Positions 1 to 11,770 of a DNA stretch of 64,000 nt are shown piece by piece. The stretch comes from Protonemura montana (taxonomy: Eukaryota > Arthropoda > Insecta > Plecoptera > Nemouridae), in NCBI GenBank assembly GCA_947568835.1, contig OX387603.1:23770651-23834650 (forward strand), read 5' to 3'. Under the pieces are notes generated by a model. That model searched no databases. It was not told the DNA's origin and saw nothing but the letters and a program-made list of their open reading frames with translations. The position numbers and the translations under genes were made by a program. Numbering within the stretch: the first letter of the stretch is position 1; every line of letters starts with the position of its first letter.

Positions 1-3000
1 TTTTATGCTCTCATGTATGCGAACATTTTGACAAAAATATCTGTAATAAGTATTTCGATATCATTTTGATGTGCCATAGAATGATTTCGACTAAGCCTAT
101 TTAACGATTCTGTGAAGTACTACCATAAAATAATTGATTGGATAATCAATTCGAGTATAATATGTAAGTTTTTATTTACATTAGATATAGTACATCAAGA
201 AATAAATACTTATTTTGGCGACAAAAGTAGGTACAAAATATAAACATATTATGTGTTAATCATGCATTTTGTGTTCACTTGCAATGAACAATATTAATAT
301 TTACAAAACGAAATGTGACTAGTTGAAAAAGCAAATGTGGTTTATACAGCGCAATTGCATGATCGTAACATTTTTCAAAACTGAAATTTTACTTGTAAAC
401 ACAAAACATAATGGAACAGATTATATTCAAAATTGATAGAATTTATATCCAAGTACTTTTGAATCAGTTATAGGATCGAAAAGTAAAAACATCATATTGT
501 AATGATTTCTTAATTAACTATCAGATGACCGGTATTTTTTAATTAATCCCCGCAGATGTATAAGTCATCACAATACACAACGAGTTTTATTGAGATTTTT
601 TTGCAATTAATTAATATTCAGATTACGAATGATTATCGGATAATGCGTTATGAAGCCAACAGCGCGATGCATATTGCTCGAGAAAAACTACACCACTTTA
701 CCCTAACGATAAAAACACAAATTTCAGTCATTTTAAGCTCAGTAAGTTGTCTCCATTGTGATTATAATATTTTTATAGTTGTTGATTGAGGAATCAAATT
801 CTCACTATAAACTCTAACGAGTCACATTATGCACAAAGTTTTCATATAACTATAGGATAATTAGTGACTTCTCACCGAAATCAAATTTTCTTCCGCTTTT
901 CAATGCATAATAAGAAATAAATCCGCCGTCTCTATGAAAATAATAACTTGCTCGATGCACAATTCTCAGAACTGTCTGATCTTCTCGCCTCTCTTCGCCT
1001 ACTAAAGATATTCCTTATTGTCTATCGTCCAGAAGACCTTCGTCAAGATTTGGGACACGTCCTTTGTTTTATCACAATTGCACTGGTCGAGTCTCGCCGC
1101 AACTTCAGGCGAATGTTGCTTGACATCCAAGGGATGATTCTGCAAAAGAAAAACAACCGCTATTAGTTTCAAAATGTCACTTGCTCCCTCCAAGCAAAAC
1201 ACATGTGAAAACGTTCAGTGGTAAAGTGGTATTCAACCAGGTACTCAAGATGCTCGCAAAATGATCTCAAACTGCTACTTATTGATAATCTAATTCTGTG
1301 GTTAAGTGCGCCAAGAAGACAATTAATTTTCTATCAGACACACGACATTCATTTCGGCAGTTTGATAGTTATTCAACTCCTCCGAGACAAGGACGTCGGA
1401 GTCCCGTCGCGAGAGAAAACTTGGCGGCGCGTCGTTGTCGTCGCGATATTTTCATTATCCGCGCGGGTTTTATTATCACGTTGGAAATGTTGCATAATGT
1501 ATTAAAATTAGCACCGTCGTAACGTAGATTTGATATTCCCTTGTTATTATTATCTCATAAATGATAATGCTTTCTTATTCCAACTTTGTACCTACAGGGC
1601 GAAGGAACCCAAGTAAACCAACGCCGTCTTAGTTATATTATTTTCTTTGATATAAGTTATGGTACGGTCTTCATAAACTTCCCAGTTTTAGTAGCTCCAT
1701 AAATTTTGAACGCTTATTTCGACAAGTTCAGAAGAAAGTATTGTTTTAAATCTCGCTGCCGAGTTTGAGTTTTTAGTCAGTCGATTTGCTACGAACAAGT
1801 ATCGCTGCTTTGTTTATAGGTAATGCTTAAAATATTCAAAAGGACCACGTAGCATTCCAATAATTAGAATTTAGACTGCAATCATTACCAATTACGGCAA
1901 ACCTTTTGACTTTGTTGTAGATTCCTAAGATTTTTTTACAGAATGTGCTAAAGATTTGGACATTGCTTCTCTGTCTCTGCTCGCACAGATTCAAAGGAGT
2001 TTAATTGCATTTCCAATTAGCTCGTAAAGCTGCAAGGGCTTGGCACCTTCTAGCCGACAAGAAACCAGCATGTGCTACATTCAAAAAACGACGCCTAAAT
2101 AATCCATTTTCCTTTTTGTAACGTCCAAAACTACCTATCCAAATAATTGTTTTTTCAATTCGTTGTTTTTATTTTCACGCGTATTATTTTACACAATGGC
2201 AGCTTGCTGCAAATGAGATCGTATAATTTAGATTACTCGCACGCCTATTTTATTGTCCGAACTTTGGTGTCAGCCAACCAGCTACATCGCCTCTAAGGTG
2301 AACCGGAAACTAGTTGTTAGCATCTTAAAACTGCGTCACTTCCTCCACAACAGCGCCCGCCTCTTTCGTCCGAGTAGACGCAAATCGCTATTGTTTCTCG
2401 TCCAGAAACCGACACGAACTATAGTATGCTGACCAATGGCAGCCGATCGCCGGTCAGGTAATTGCTCGCTTTGGAAAACGCGTGCAGCTCGAAAGCATGC
2501 ACACATCCGGGAAAACCGCCAGCAACAATAGACCTCTGGCGAGGAAAATGCGTCAGGTAACTGACTGATGAAAATTGTGTGGTCAGTGAGCCGAAGCGAA
2601 TCGGTTCACATGTCTGTCACAACGCGTCGAAGTTACCGATTGTTGTCAAGACCTATCCGCATATTGTTGATGTGCATTTAGCTACATATTTTTTTGTAAA
2701 TTACCTTGAGTTCAATCACACTCTTACCTAAGCCTATAGGCCACATGATACCGGATATATCTTTGTCCCACCTGTAACGCTACATGCCTGCACATAATAT
2801 GGCTATTGGCTAGGATTATATATGAGCTCGTAATGTCAAATTACATCAAATCTCTGTACAGGTAGCCGGTATCAAAGTGTGAACAGCATCCTAAGTAGGC
2901 TTAGCACGGGATCACGGATTAGTAAAGCCATCAGGGATAATGAAATGAATGCCTCTGGATCCGTTACAACAATATATGATAGAGGTGCTGCCGCCGCTGC

Positions 3001-4602
3001 TGAGTGGATAGGTGTTATTCACACAGATAATGTTTAGCTTCGCGCTTTGCACTAGACTATTTTAATTAACTATAGCATGCGCTCATTTTCTGCACATTAT
3101 GCCGTCACAGGGGATGAAAATTATTTACAACAATTTATAATGTTTACAACTTAGTGACTACATGTTCCCAACGAAAAAAATACGCACTCTTTGCGTGCTC
3201 TCTTAGCGCTGGAACCGCTTGCATTGGTTGCAAGCAATAAGGACCTAGAGCCACAAGGGAGCAGCAATTTTAGGCCTAGGTGCGGTTTACGGTTCTCTTA
3301 TTGCTATACCATGATACGGTTAAAATTTCTGTATTTTTTAATAAAGCAAACTCGGCCACTTTTGATTATTATTAATGGGAAATAAACTTCTTGGTTTCAA
3401 TCTTTCCGGGCAAACACCTTGACTGCTGGTAGACTGTTCGACAGATTAGGTATGCGAAATATTTTAATTTGAGATTTATTACTCCTGTCCACATTTAGTT
3501 CTACCAATGTTATTGTTACTTTCAATATGATGTTATAAAACAAATGCAATAGCAATGAGTAATGCAGATCAAACCCAAGTTGTAAACAAGAAATCAACAT
3601 TACAGAATAATAATAAAACAACGTTGCGCAGTCTTTTCCTCTACCTATCACCCCAACTCCCAAGAAAATGATTTTGAAAATATCTCTATGTGTAACGTAT
3701 TTACTCTGTTGACTAGACTAGACTACGGTATGACCGGTGGGTGAGTCTAGCAGCAAAAAGTCCCTGGGTCGGGCGGCCTAGAAGACTGGCAATGTCTCTC
3801 TGTTGAATATAGGTATAGCCAGGTAGGTATAACCCATGGTATAACCTACACTATATAATAACAGACTGCATGAAAAACAAACTGCGAGATAATTAAGGCA
3901 ATAACGAAGTAAACTAGACAGCCAAAAGCACCGAAGGGCAGTTAACAGAAATTCTATACCATCGTATAACGCGGTATAAACTCGAGTAGTTTGACCAAGA
4001 AATAAATGAAGGCGAGACTTTCGAGATGACCAAAGAGAAATATTTCCCTCCTCGCGGGTCGTTCTCGACCCAGCAAACGAGTTTTTCTAAGCACCGCTGT
4101 CCGACGAAATATTCGGCTAAAACACGTTAAAAACTAATCTACTGTTAAAACGTTCTGTCAGCTCCGATGTGCTGCCCTACAATTTATTGACGACCAAACA
4201 GGTATGAAACATAAAACAACAGCGTTTGATATCGAATAGGCCAAGTTTAGTGGCAATAAAGCGATCTTGAGTACCATTGTGAATATGCGTGTGTGCGTTA
4301 TTTAGCATGGGTAATACAACGGCAAAAATGCAGCAAAGCAAAGATTGCCGTTGTCAGCAAGATATTTTATACAGTTTAGCATGCATATAAAAGACAGTAA
4401 TTCGAAGACTCCATGAACATATTTTGTACGCACCTGGAAAATCGTTTGATGTTGAGTTCCCCGCGCTGTCGACCGGCGCAGTTGCAGCGAGGCGACCTCG
4501 TCTTCCCGTCGATCAACGTCCATGTACAACTCATACACGTATCACCAATCAAACAATAAAATCACAATAACGAGTCTCTCCACGCACACCCCGTATCGAC
4601 GA
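1..4602. other. Left-flank non-coding DNA
   Basis: I find no supportable gene here. The open frames are short, low in complexity and unlike any family I know. Most of the stretch is AT-rich. Two parts are richer in CpG: about 1380-1480 and about 2290-2660. The second reads like promoter or 5' exon DNA and contains a good donor-like site (CAG followed by GTAACT) near 2555, but no coding frame follows it. The 3' untranslated region of the Toll gene should occupy the right end on the minus strand. Confidence 0.6.
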
Positions 4603-7600
4603 CTATACAAAATAGGTTCGCCCGTTCGCGGGCGTCGAGGCCACCGCGTTCAACGCGATATTGTTGAAGTTTGAACTGTTCAGTCTGCCGAGTCCCGAAT
4701 ATTCCGGCACCCCCGTTCCCGGTCCCGCCCCCGGTGCCCTGCCCCCCGGCATCGGCAGGTCGGGTATCGTGCTGTACACGTGGTTGCAACTACCGATCGA
4801 GTCGCGATGATGGTTCCGATGGACGTTCTTCGCGTGGCTCTGGTGCACCTTCGGCGCTTGGCGTCGGTCCAGCTCGTGGTGCGAGTAATCGTAGTGCTGG
4901 CAACCCGTCGACGTCGTCGAGCTGTCCTCGTCCTCTTCGTGGTCCGTGGTCCGCGATGAAGAGTTCTCTGACACGTACGTGGACTGCGTCGGAGTAGGCG
5001 TCGGGTTCGACGACAGGTGGTGCAGGGTCGTCTCGTGCGGCGCCGAGGGTTGCTGTTGACTCGGTGGACAGATAACAGAGTACTTGTACCACGAGTCCAG
5101 CGAGGTCGGCGCCGTCGTGTATCGGGCGCTGGCCATCTTGGTCGGCAGCTTCTTGGCGTCGCCGCGCTCGCCGATCTTCTTGATGTCGTTGACGGCGACG
5201 TTCGAGGACAGGTTATTGCGCTTCTTCCGGCGACAAGCGGCCACGTCGGGCATGGCGTAGCGCAGCTTCTCCCAGAATCGGCGCTCACCCCACGAGAACA
5301 CCGTGCATGTGCGCAGTAGTGCCTGCACGTCGGGGTCCAAGTCCAGCGAGTGGATGTCGGTGGTCAGCAGAAAGATCACCTTGCCCTGGCGCGCGCCGAC
5401 GCGGACCTGCTCGACCGCCGTCTGCAGCGCAGTCCGGAAGTCCGGCATCATCCACTCGTTCTGCAGAAAGCTGAGCGAGAGCACGACGACGATCTTGCGG
5501 GAGGCGTCGGAGGCGCCGAGGATGCTGTCGGACAGATAGGAGGCGCCGCCCATGAGATGCAGATCCCGATAGTGCAGACACAACGAGTGTCCGCCCTGCT
5601 CGAGTTCGGCGGCGATAGCGCGCGCCACAAACTCCTCATCCTTGACGCTATACACCATATAGGCGTCGTACAGGCGGTCGACGTCGTCACCGGCGTCGCC
5701 CGACGACGCCGCCGTCTTGAACAGGCGGACACCATAGCGGGAATGCGCCCAGAGGCGCACGTCGTGGCGGTACACGACGGCGATAGCAGCGACCAGCAGG
5801 AAGACGGTGAGCACGATCAGCGACACGGCAAGCAGCGGTACGAAACTGTCCTGGAAGGCGCCACCGCCGAAGAACGGGTTCTGCACCACGGACGTCGCGA
5901 CGGCGTTATCGTGGTCGTCATTGCAGCGGCGGATCACGTCGCCGATGCGTTCCTTCTGGTCCGAGCAGAGGATCTTGTCGAGGTCCGTGATCGTGATCGT
6001 CTTGTTCTTCTTGAGCCACGTCTCGAGTCTACGCACCGACTCGCAGTCGCATTTCCAGGAGTTGCCTTCGAGGGTGACTTTCTCGAGACTGCTTGCGGCC
6101 GCCGCCAGTAGCTGCCACGGCGAGAAGTTGACGATCTTGTTGTCGTCGAGGCGCAGCACCTCGAGCGACTTCATCGCCGAGAAGGTGGTGTTGCCGACAT
6201 GCGCGATGGCGTTGTGGTCCAGGTAGAGCTGGTTTAAGTCACCGAGCTGGTCGAACTCAAAGCCGCGCAGCTCCTGCAGGTGGTTTCGCTCCAGGTGCAA
6301 AACGCGCAGCGAGGTGACGCCGTTGAAGGTGCGGTTGTGGATTGCGTTGATGTTGCTGTCGTTCAGGTAGAGCACCTGCAGCTTCTTCTTGCCGATGAAC
6401 ACGTGGCTGCCTAGCTCGCCGAGGTTGTTGCCGTCCAGGTAGATCTCCGTGGCGTCCATCGGGATCTTGGCCGGCACCGTCCGATGGCCGCCGTTCGAAC
6501 AATCGACCACGTTCGACGACCACGTGTGATCGTGGTAGCACGTGCAATTGGTCGGACACGTCATCTCGCAGTCGCACGCGTCGAAGTCGCAGCAATGGCA
6601 CAGCGCAAAGCAGTGAGTCTCGTATGGGCAGAGGAATTGCGACGGCTTCAGGTCCATCAGGGGTTTGTGAACCGTATCGCGGGCGTGCGTGAGAGTGCAC
6701 GTGACGCTGTCTAGGTCCATGACACGCGGGTGCTGCCCAAGGTGGCTTAGCTGATTGATGCGTTGAAGCCACTCTGTGGTACAGTCGCAGTGCAGCGGGT
6801 TGTTACCGATGTAGAACTGGGGCAGGTCCTTGCCCTTCGGGAACGGCTCCAGGCGCAGCGCGCCCAAGTCGATGTGCTCGATGCGATTCGCATACAAAAC
6901 CACCCTGCTAAGATTGGATTTCTTCAGAAACGTGTTGGGCCGCACGGTTTTGATCAAGTTGTCGTTCAGCAGCAAACTCTCGACGCTGTCGGGTATCGAC
7001 TTCTCGCCGATTTCCGTCAGCTTGTTGAAACTAGCGTCAAGCATTTTGATCTGCATCCCCGTGCGTATCTCGTAGTAGTTGCCCAGTTCGGTTACCTCGT
7101 TCTTGTGCATGTCGAGCCACTCGAGACTGGGCGGCAGCAGCGAGTAGTCGAACCATTGCAAGTGGTTGTCGGATACGTTGAGCCAGATTAGCCCTGGCAG
7201 ACTGGAGAACAGGCCAGGGATGTTCGTGAGGAGGTTGCCGTCGAGACGGATCGCGCGCAACGTGGGGTTGGTGCCGAACGCACCCGGGTCCACGTTCGCG
7301 ATTTTGTTGCACGCCAGGTTCAGCACTTGCAGCGAAGGCAGCGTCGAGAACGTGTCTTTCGAAACGTTCACGATGTGATTCTCGATCATACGCAGCCCGT
7401 ACAGCTGGTCCAAACCTTTAAACGACTCGTTCACTAACTTTGTGATGCGATTCTCGCCCAAGTCCAACGTTTTCAGATAAGCCAATTGACCCAACCCTTC
7501 GGGCACTTCTGTCAAAATGTTCCCACTCAGTCCTAAATCTTGCAAATTCGAACAATTTTCGAACGTTTTCGAATGGATGCTACCTATGCGATTGTGGTCA

Positions 7601-8913
7601 ATGAATAGCTGGTTCAATACATACAAGCCTGCAAAATGGTAGGACTCCACTTGGACTATGTGATTATACGAGAGAATCAACGCATGGAGGTTACTCAAGG
7701 TGGAGAAGGCGCCCTCGGCGATCGTCTCGATGTTGTTGTGTTCCAAGTTGAGAATCTGAAGACTGTAGAGATCTTGAAAGACATGGACGTCGATGCGAGT
7801 GATGCCGTTGTGGGCGAGTTTCAACACGACGAGGCGCACCAGCCCGGAGAACGTGTCCCGATTGACCCAATTAGAAGTGAGCTCGTTCCACGACAAATCG
7901 AGCACCAGCAATTGATCGAGCCCCTCCAAAATCCCCGGCGCTAGCACGCTGATGGAGTTATTTTGCAGGTAGATTTCTTTGAGATCGCGTGAACTCTGAA
8001 ACATCTCTGGAGGCAGAGCAACTAGGTAGTTGCTGGAGGCGTTTAGCACCTGTAAAGACGTAAGGCCGACGAGCGCTCGGTCGGCGAGAGCTGCGATCGT
8101 GTTGTCTTGAATAAACAGCCTCTGCAGCGATCGGAGGCTGGTGAACGCGTTGTCGGGCAGCGTCGTGAGCCCATTGAACGACAGATCGAGCACCTCGAGG
8201 TTCACGTTGCAAGTCTTGCCCGGCGCCGTCGGCCCGGCACCCCAATCCGAGAAGCCGAGGTCAGCCACGTCTTGGATACGATTGAGACTGAGATTCAGAA
8301 ACGTAAGCCCGAGCAACGGGCAAAACACCTCGGCGGGTAAACTCCAAATGTTATTGTCGACTAGGTCGAGGCTACGTAGCTCGGCGAGCCCGCGGAAGCT
8401 CTCCGGGTGGAACTCCATCGACATCGCCGACCAGTCGGTGTTGTGCGTGCGTAGCGACAAGTGACGCAGATCACGCAACGACGTAAGCACCGACGACGGC
8501 ACGTTGCGGATCTTACAGAACTCGATACGTAGATCGCGCAGCCGGCGCAATTGACTCAGGAAATGCTCGCCACGATTCTCGAAGGAACTTTCAAAGAACA
8601 AGACATCACTGCACTCTAACTTAAGCGCGGTGATACGCTCGACCTGGCCGGCGGTGAGGTTACCGAGTAGCGTCTCGGTACCACCGATGGTCCGCACTTG
8701 GCAAGCCAAGATCGCAGCTTCGCCGCTGTCGGCCGTCGCGTCGCTGCCGGTGCCGCCGGCGTCGACGGCGTCCCGCTGCCACTCGCAATCCTTGAGCACC
8801 TCCTCGGTGGCCGTCGCGATGCTACGCGCCGACGACGAGGCTACGCACAACGCACAGAGCACGCAAACGGACGCCAGCCAACGCAGCGCGATAGTGCGTG
8901 GCTTGAGCGACAT
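4603..8913 (-). CDS. Long-type Toll receptor (Toll-6/7/8/18w group)
   Basis: Single-pass receptor of the insect long Toll group, which in Drosophila works mainly in epithelial patterning, cell intercalation and neural development as well as immunity. The frame is uninterrupted for 1,436 residues. The longer frame to 8973 opens with GTG, so the first ATG at 8913 is chosen; it is followed at once by a hydrophobic signal peptide (about residues 1-29). Then come a long leucine-rich-repeat block (about 90-690), an LRR C-terminal cap, a juxtaposed Cys-rich N-cap with the group signature CFALCHCCDFDACDCEMTCP (about 765-785), a second short LRR block with cap (to about 996), one membrane helix (about 1023-1047) and a cytoplasmic TIR domain (about 1080-1222). 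TIR box 1 reads YDAYMVYS, box 2 LCLHYRDL and box 3 FWEKL. A low-complexity tail of about 210 residues ends in TYFV. The coding DNA is much richer in GC than its surroundings. Which paralogue it is within the group is not settled. Confidence 0.95.
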   Translation of the reverse strand: MSLKPRTIALRWLASVCVLCALCVASSSARSIATATEEVLKDCEWQRDAVDAGGTGSDATADSGEAAILACQVRTIGGTETLLGNLTAGQVERITALKLECSDVLFFESSFENRGEHFLSQLRRLRDLRIEFCKIRNVPSSVLTSLRDLRHLSLRTHNTDWSAMSMEFHPESFRGLAELRSLDLVDNNIWSLPAEVFCPLLGLTFLNLSLNRIQDVADLGFSDWGAGPTAPGKTCNVNLEVLDLSFNGLTTLPDNAFTSLRSLQRLFIQDNTIAALADRALVGLTSLQVLNASSNYLVALPPEMFQSSRDLKEIYLQNNSISVLAPGILEGLDQLLVLDLSWNELTSNWVNRDTFSGLVRLVVLKLAHNGITRIDVHVFQDLYSLQILNLEHNNIETIAEGAFSTLSNLHALILSYNHIVQVESYHFAGLYVLNQLFIDHNRIGSIHSKTFENCSNLQDLGLSGNILTEVPEGLGQLAYLKTLDLGENRITKLVNESFKGLDQLYGLRMIENHIVNVSKDTFSTLPSLQVLNLACNKIANVDPGAFGTNPTLRAIRLDGNLLTNIPGLFSSLPGLIWLNVSDNHLQWFDYSLLPPSLEWLDMHKNEVTELGNYYEIRTGMQIKMLDASFNKLTEIGEKSIPDSVESLLLNDNLIKTVRPNTFLKKSNLSRVVLYANRIEHIDLGALRLEPFPKGKDLPQFYIGNNPLHCDCTTEWLQRINQLSHLGQHPRVMDLDSVTCTLTHARDTVHKPLMDLKPSQFLCPYETHCFALCHCCDFDACDCEMTCPTNCTCYHDHTWSSNVVDCSNGGHRTVPAKIPMDATEIYLDGNNLGELGSHVFIGKKKLQVLYLNDSNINAIHNRTFNGVTSLRVLHLERNHLQELRGFEFDQLGDLNQLYLDHNAIAHVGNTTFSAMKSLEVLRLDDNKIVNFSPWQLLAAAASSLEKVTLEGNSWKCDCESVRRLETWLKKNKTITITDLDKILCSDQKERIGDVIRRCNDDHDNAVATSVVQNPFFGGGAFQDSFVPLLAVSLIVLTVFLLVAAIAVVYRHDVRLWAHSRYGVRLFKTAASSGDAGDDVDRLYDAYMVYSVKDEEFVARAIAAELEQGGHSLCLHYRDLHLMGGASYLSDSILGASDASRKIVVVLSLSFLQNEWMMPDFRTALQTAVEQVRVGARQGKVIFLLTTDIHSLDLDPDVQALLRTCTVFSWGERRFWEKLRYAMPDVAACRRKKRNNLSSNVAVNDIKKIGERGDAKKLPTKMASARYTTAPTSLDSWYKYSVICPPSQQQPSAPHETTLHHLSSNPTPTPTQSTYVSENSSSRTTDHEEDEDSSTTSTGCQHYDYSHHELDRRQAPKVHQSHAKNVHRNHHRDSIGSCNHVYSTIPDLPMPGGRAPGAGPGTGVPEYSGLGRLNSSNFNNIALNAVASTPANGRTYFV

Positions 8914-10350
8914 TTCACGCACACGAGTCACAAGCAAACTAACGACGATAACCGACTCACGAATACCATTCACGAACTGTCAAAACACTTTATAGACACA
9001 TTTCGACGCAGCGCACACATTTGCACGGAGGATAAAATCACTGGCCGATCGTTTATAACAAAAATCTAGTTTCGTTTAGCCGAGTCAAACCTAACATTTT
9101 CACCGAACTTTGTCACAAAACACGAACTTCGTTACGTTCTGTTATCGACGGAGCATACCTGCAGCGCGATGCTCCCGTCTCAACGTTTCGGCGACGACTG
9201 GCTAGCTCCGCCTTGCGTTGGCCACCATATACTTCCAACTTCCCGTCGGCGGAAAGGGTGGGGAGCGCCGTTGACTGGCCGTGGAGGGGCTATGTGCCGC
9301 TGGTAGGTGTCTGCTCTGGCAGAGACCTCTAGTTTGGATTTGGGGTGGTTTGGTACTAATTTGGAGGGGTGGTTGCTTGGGGGTCGGGGGATGAGATCCC
9401 CAAAGCCACGGTATTTTTACGAATGCCCCGCTCTCGTAAGCTTGTTAAACGTGAAACGACTTGTCGGAGAATATCAATTCGGCAACAATTGGACTAGAAA
9501 TATTTTATACAGAGACTGGCTCCAGTCTCTGATGAGTTGAAATCAGAAAACCAGACGCGATTTCATACCCTAAAACCACGATACAATTTGAATCCCAGCG
9601 CGTTGCTTAGATTTTTTATTTTTCAACACAATATTGTACCAATCACTACCAAATCAAATATTTCCCACACCACTGCAACTTTAATTCAAAACTCCATTAC
9701 ACATAATTAATTGTTTCTTCTGCGCTTATTTACTGAAGTAATATTTCATTTCAAGTTGTAATAGTAAGAACATACCTACTTGTTCTAAATTTCTCAGCAC
9801 ACCCCCGTGCCTTATGATTTCTAAGACATGCACACGCGCGTAATTGCACTAATTAAGCTGGCGTTGCCTATGTATCCCATTCGCCAGCGAGACAAGCAAA
9901 AGTGCACCCACAGGTCTTCCAACGTACGACTCCCTAGTCTCGGCGACCAGTAATTCAATTAAATCTATTGCTTGGATGGGATCTTAGGTGATGTAAAAAT
10001 TATGACAGCGAGGGTGTAATTGTAGGTAACATTTTCTTACTAATTGCAGACCTTAGATGATTATTTTCTTAGAACATTCAGAGAAGGAAGTCTTAAGGCC
10101 ACAGAGTATCGCTAAGACGTTGAGTTTCACGTTTTTTTCTCAACAATTTCAAACAATCAGTCCAACATTGAGTCAGCCAAGGAAGCCATCTGCTTCGAAT
10201 AATTTTCGTTGGGTACGAATCCGATGTCCATTACCCAAAAAAGGCACGCGTTTCATCACAGTTATATTTTGTTTTAGTTTCTTTATTTTATTTTATTAGT
10301 TTTATTATCCAAGTCTATGAATCCCCATGCTTTAGATCAGCGCTGTCCAT

Positions 10351-10384
10351 TTTTTGTTAACAAAATTAATTTTGTTAACAAAAA
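10351..10384. repeat. Perfect 34-bp palindrome
   Basis: The left 17 bases are exactly the reverse complement of the right 17, with no spacer. Each arm contains GTTAAC. The palindrome could extrude as a cruciform or be the remnant of a transposon end. It lies in DNA without a recognised gene. Confidence 0.9.
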
Positions 10385-11701
10385 TTGTTATCACAAAACA
10401 CAATTCCGTTAATTCCGGTAGACATTTTTGATACAAATCAACATCGCTTTCATTCGCTGATAAACACTACCAACTTATCTGCTATGTTCGTTACTCAGCT
10501 TTATGGAGTGTTTCGCATCCCTGCCAGGTATGCAACCCGTGATGCATTACTAGTACGCCGGTTGCCTAGCAGGTCGCCCAAGCTGTCTGTGCAACTCGGC
10601 ACCTCCACCGCTCAGTAGAGTGACAGCATTGGTTGACAGCAGAAATGTCTTGCCGATGTCTCACCCTTCTGAGAGATACATTAGGGAGTTGATACGAAAG
10701 ACTTGCATTAAAAAGCAAAAATACTTCTACAACACAGCTCGAAAATAAAACTTTTAAATACATATAGATGGAAATTTGTTATTCGAAAGCGTTCCTAAAA
10801 AGCCCTGAATCGAGGTTTTCCATCACTTTAATTATTCATTATTTTATGTAACTAAAAATCGTGCATAGTGCAGGCGATTTTTTGTATGTATGATTTTCTC
10901 ACACAAGATTCAAGATCTTAGAACTGTTGATTTGCTTTGCGGAACTGCTCAGTCTACGAGAACGCCTTGAAATAATATAATAAGAAAATCTCCGTGTCCC
11001 AATTTTGAATCCGTTCGGGGGAACGATTATTTTCACAAACAATCAGCCGAAGATAAAGTCTACTGACAGCTCAATAATGTTCAAGACCTAAATATCAGGC
11101 GAGGCACTGCGATAATTTCACTTTTCCAACCAAAAAACGTACTACATTCAACCGACAAAACTAAACTAAATTTGTCGTTGTTCGCAAATATTTACAAATT
11201 AGTCGTTGTTGTTGTTTTAGGTCCGGTTTTTCAGCGGTCTTATAAAAACTTAACAGTTCGTTAATTTTTTATTTGCTAGGCAACAGCCAATCAGAAGATC
11301 TGATTTGTTTGTTAACAGTCGATTAAACTTTACTCTTACGTTCGTTTGTGACTGTATCTCAATCATGATCATGGCTTTGGTCACAGTTATTGCCACACTC
11401 CATGTATTTTTCTTAGATTTCTGCACAAAATAATTGTAAACAATTTCAGCTCTGATCGAGTCAGTTCAATCTCACCCTCGGCTAACGAGCGGGTGTACAC
11501 CAACATAACGACGAACCGTCTTTTGGCAGAAACTAGTGATTACATCAAGAAAAGCAATCGGCATGAATGATTTAAAATGCAAAATTGTGTAACACAGCGC
11601 ATGCATATTTATCTAATTGGAATTGGCAACTACGTTTGCCAAAAGTATAGACGGGTTTGATTTTTTTTTTAGTTGTTTAAAGATACACTGTTTTGAAAAC
11701 T

Positions 11702-11770
11702 GACCCTGTGGCACTGATCTAATGACGTCGGTAAATTAATGTGTGATGATGAGGATGATGATGCGCATAA
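11702..11770 (+). repeat. Dispersed repeat, copy 1
   Basis: About 70 bases, beginning with a CCCTG(T/C)GGCACTG motif and ending in a GATGAGGATGATG tract, recur near 63168-63235 with roughly 80 percent identity by eye. The element is short and probably a SINE fragment, but I could not place it in a named family. Confidence 0.5.

Noticed and set aside
3397-3663. 88-codon minus-strand frame
   Set aside because: No homology, no splice or promoter context; within the range expected by chance.
5350-6111. 253-codon plus-strand frame, and other long frames antisense to Toll
   Set aside because: They mirror the GC-rich Toll coding sequence, have no domain signature and overlap conserved LRR and TIR codons.
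8914-8973. N-terminal extension of Toll by 20 codons
   Set aside because: The extension starts with GTG, has no ATG and delays the signal peptide; ATG 8913 explains the protein better.
11702-11770. tRNA gene or tRNA-derived head
   Set aside because: No convincing A and B boxes or cloverleaf could be drawn; kept only as a dispersed repeat.
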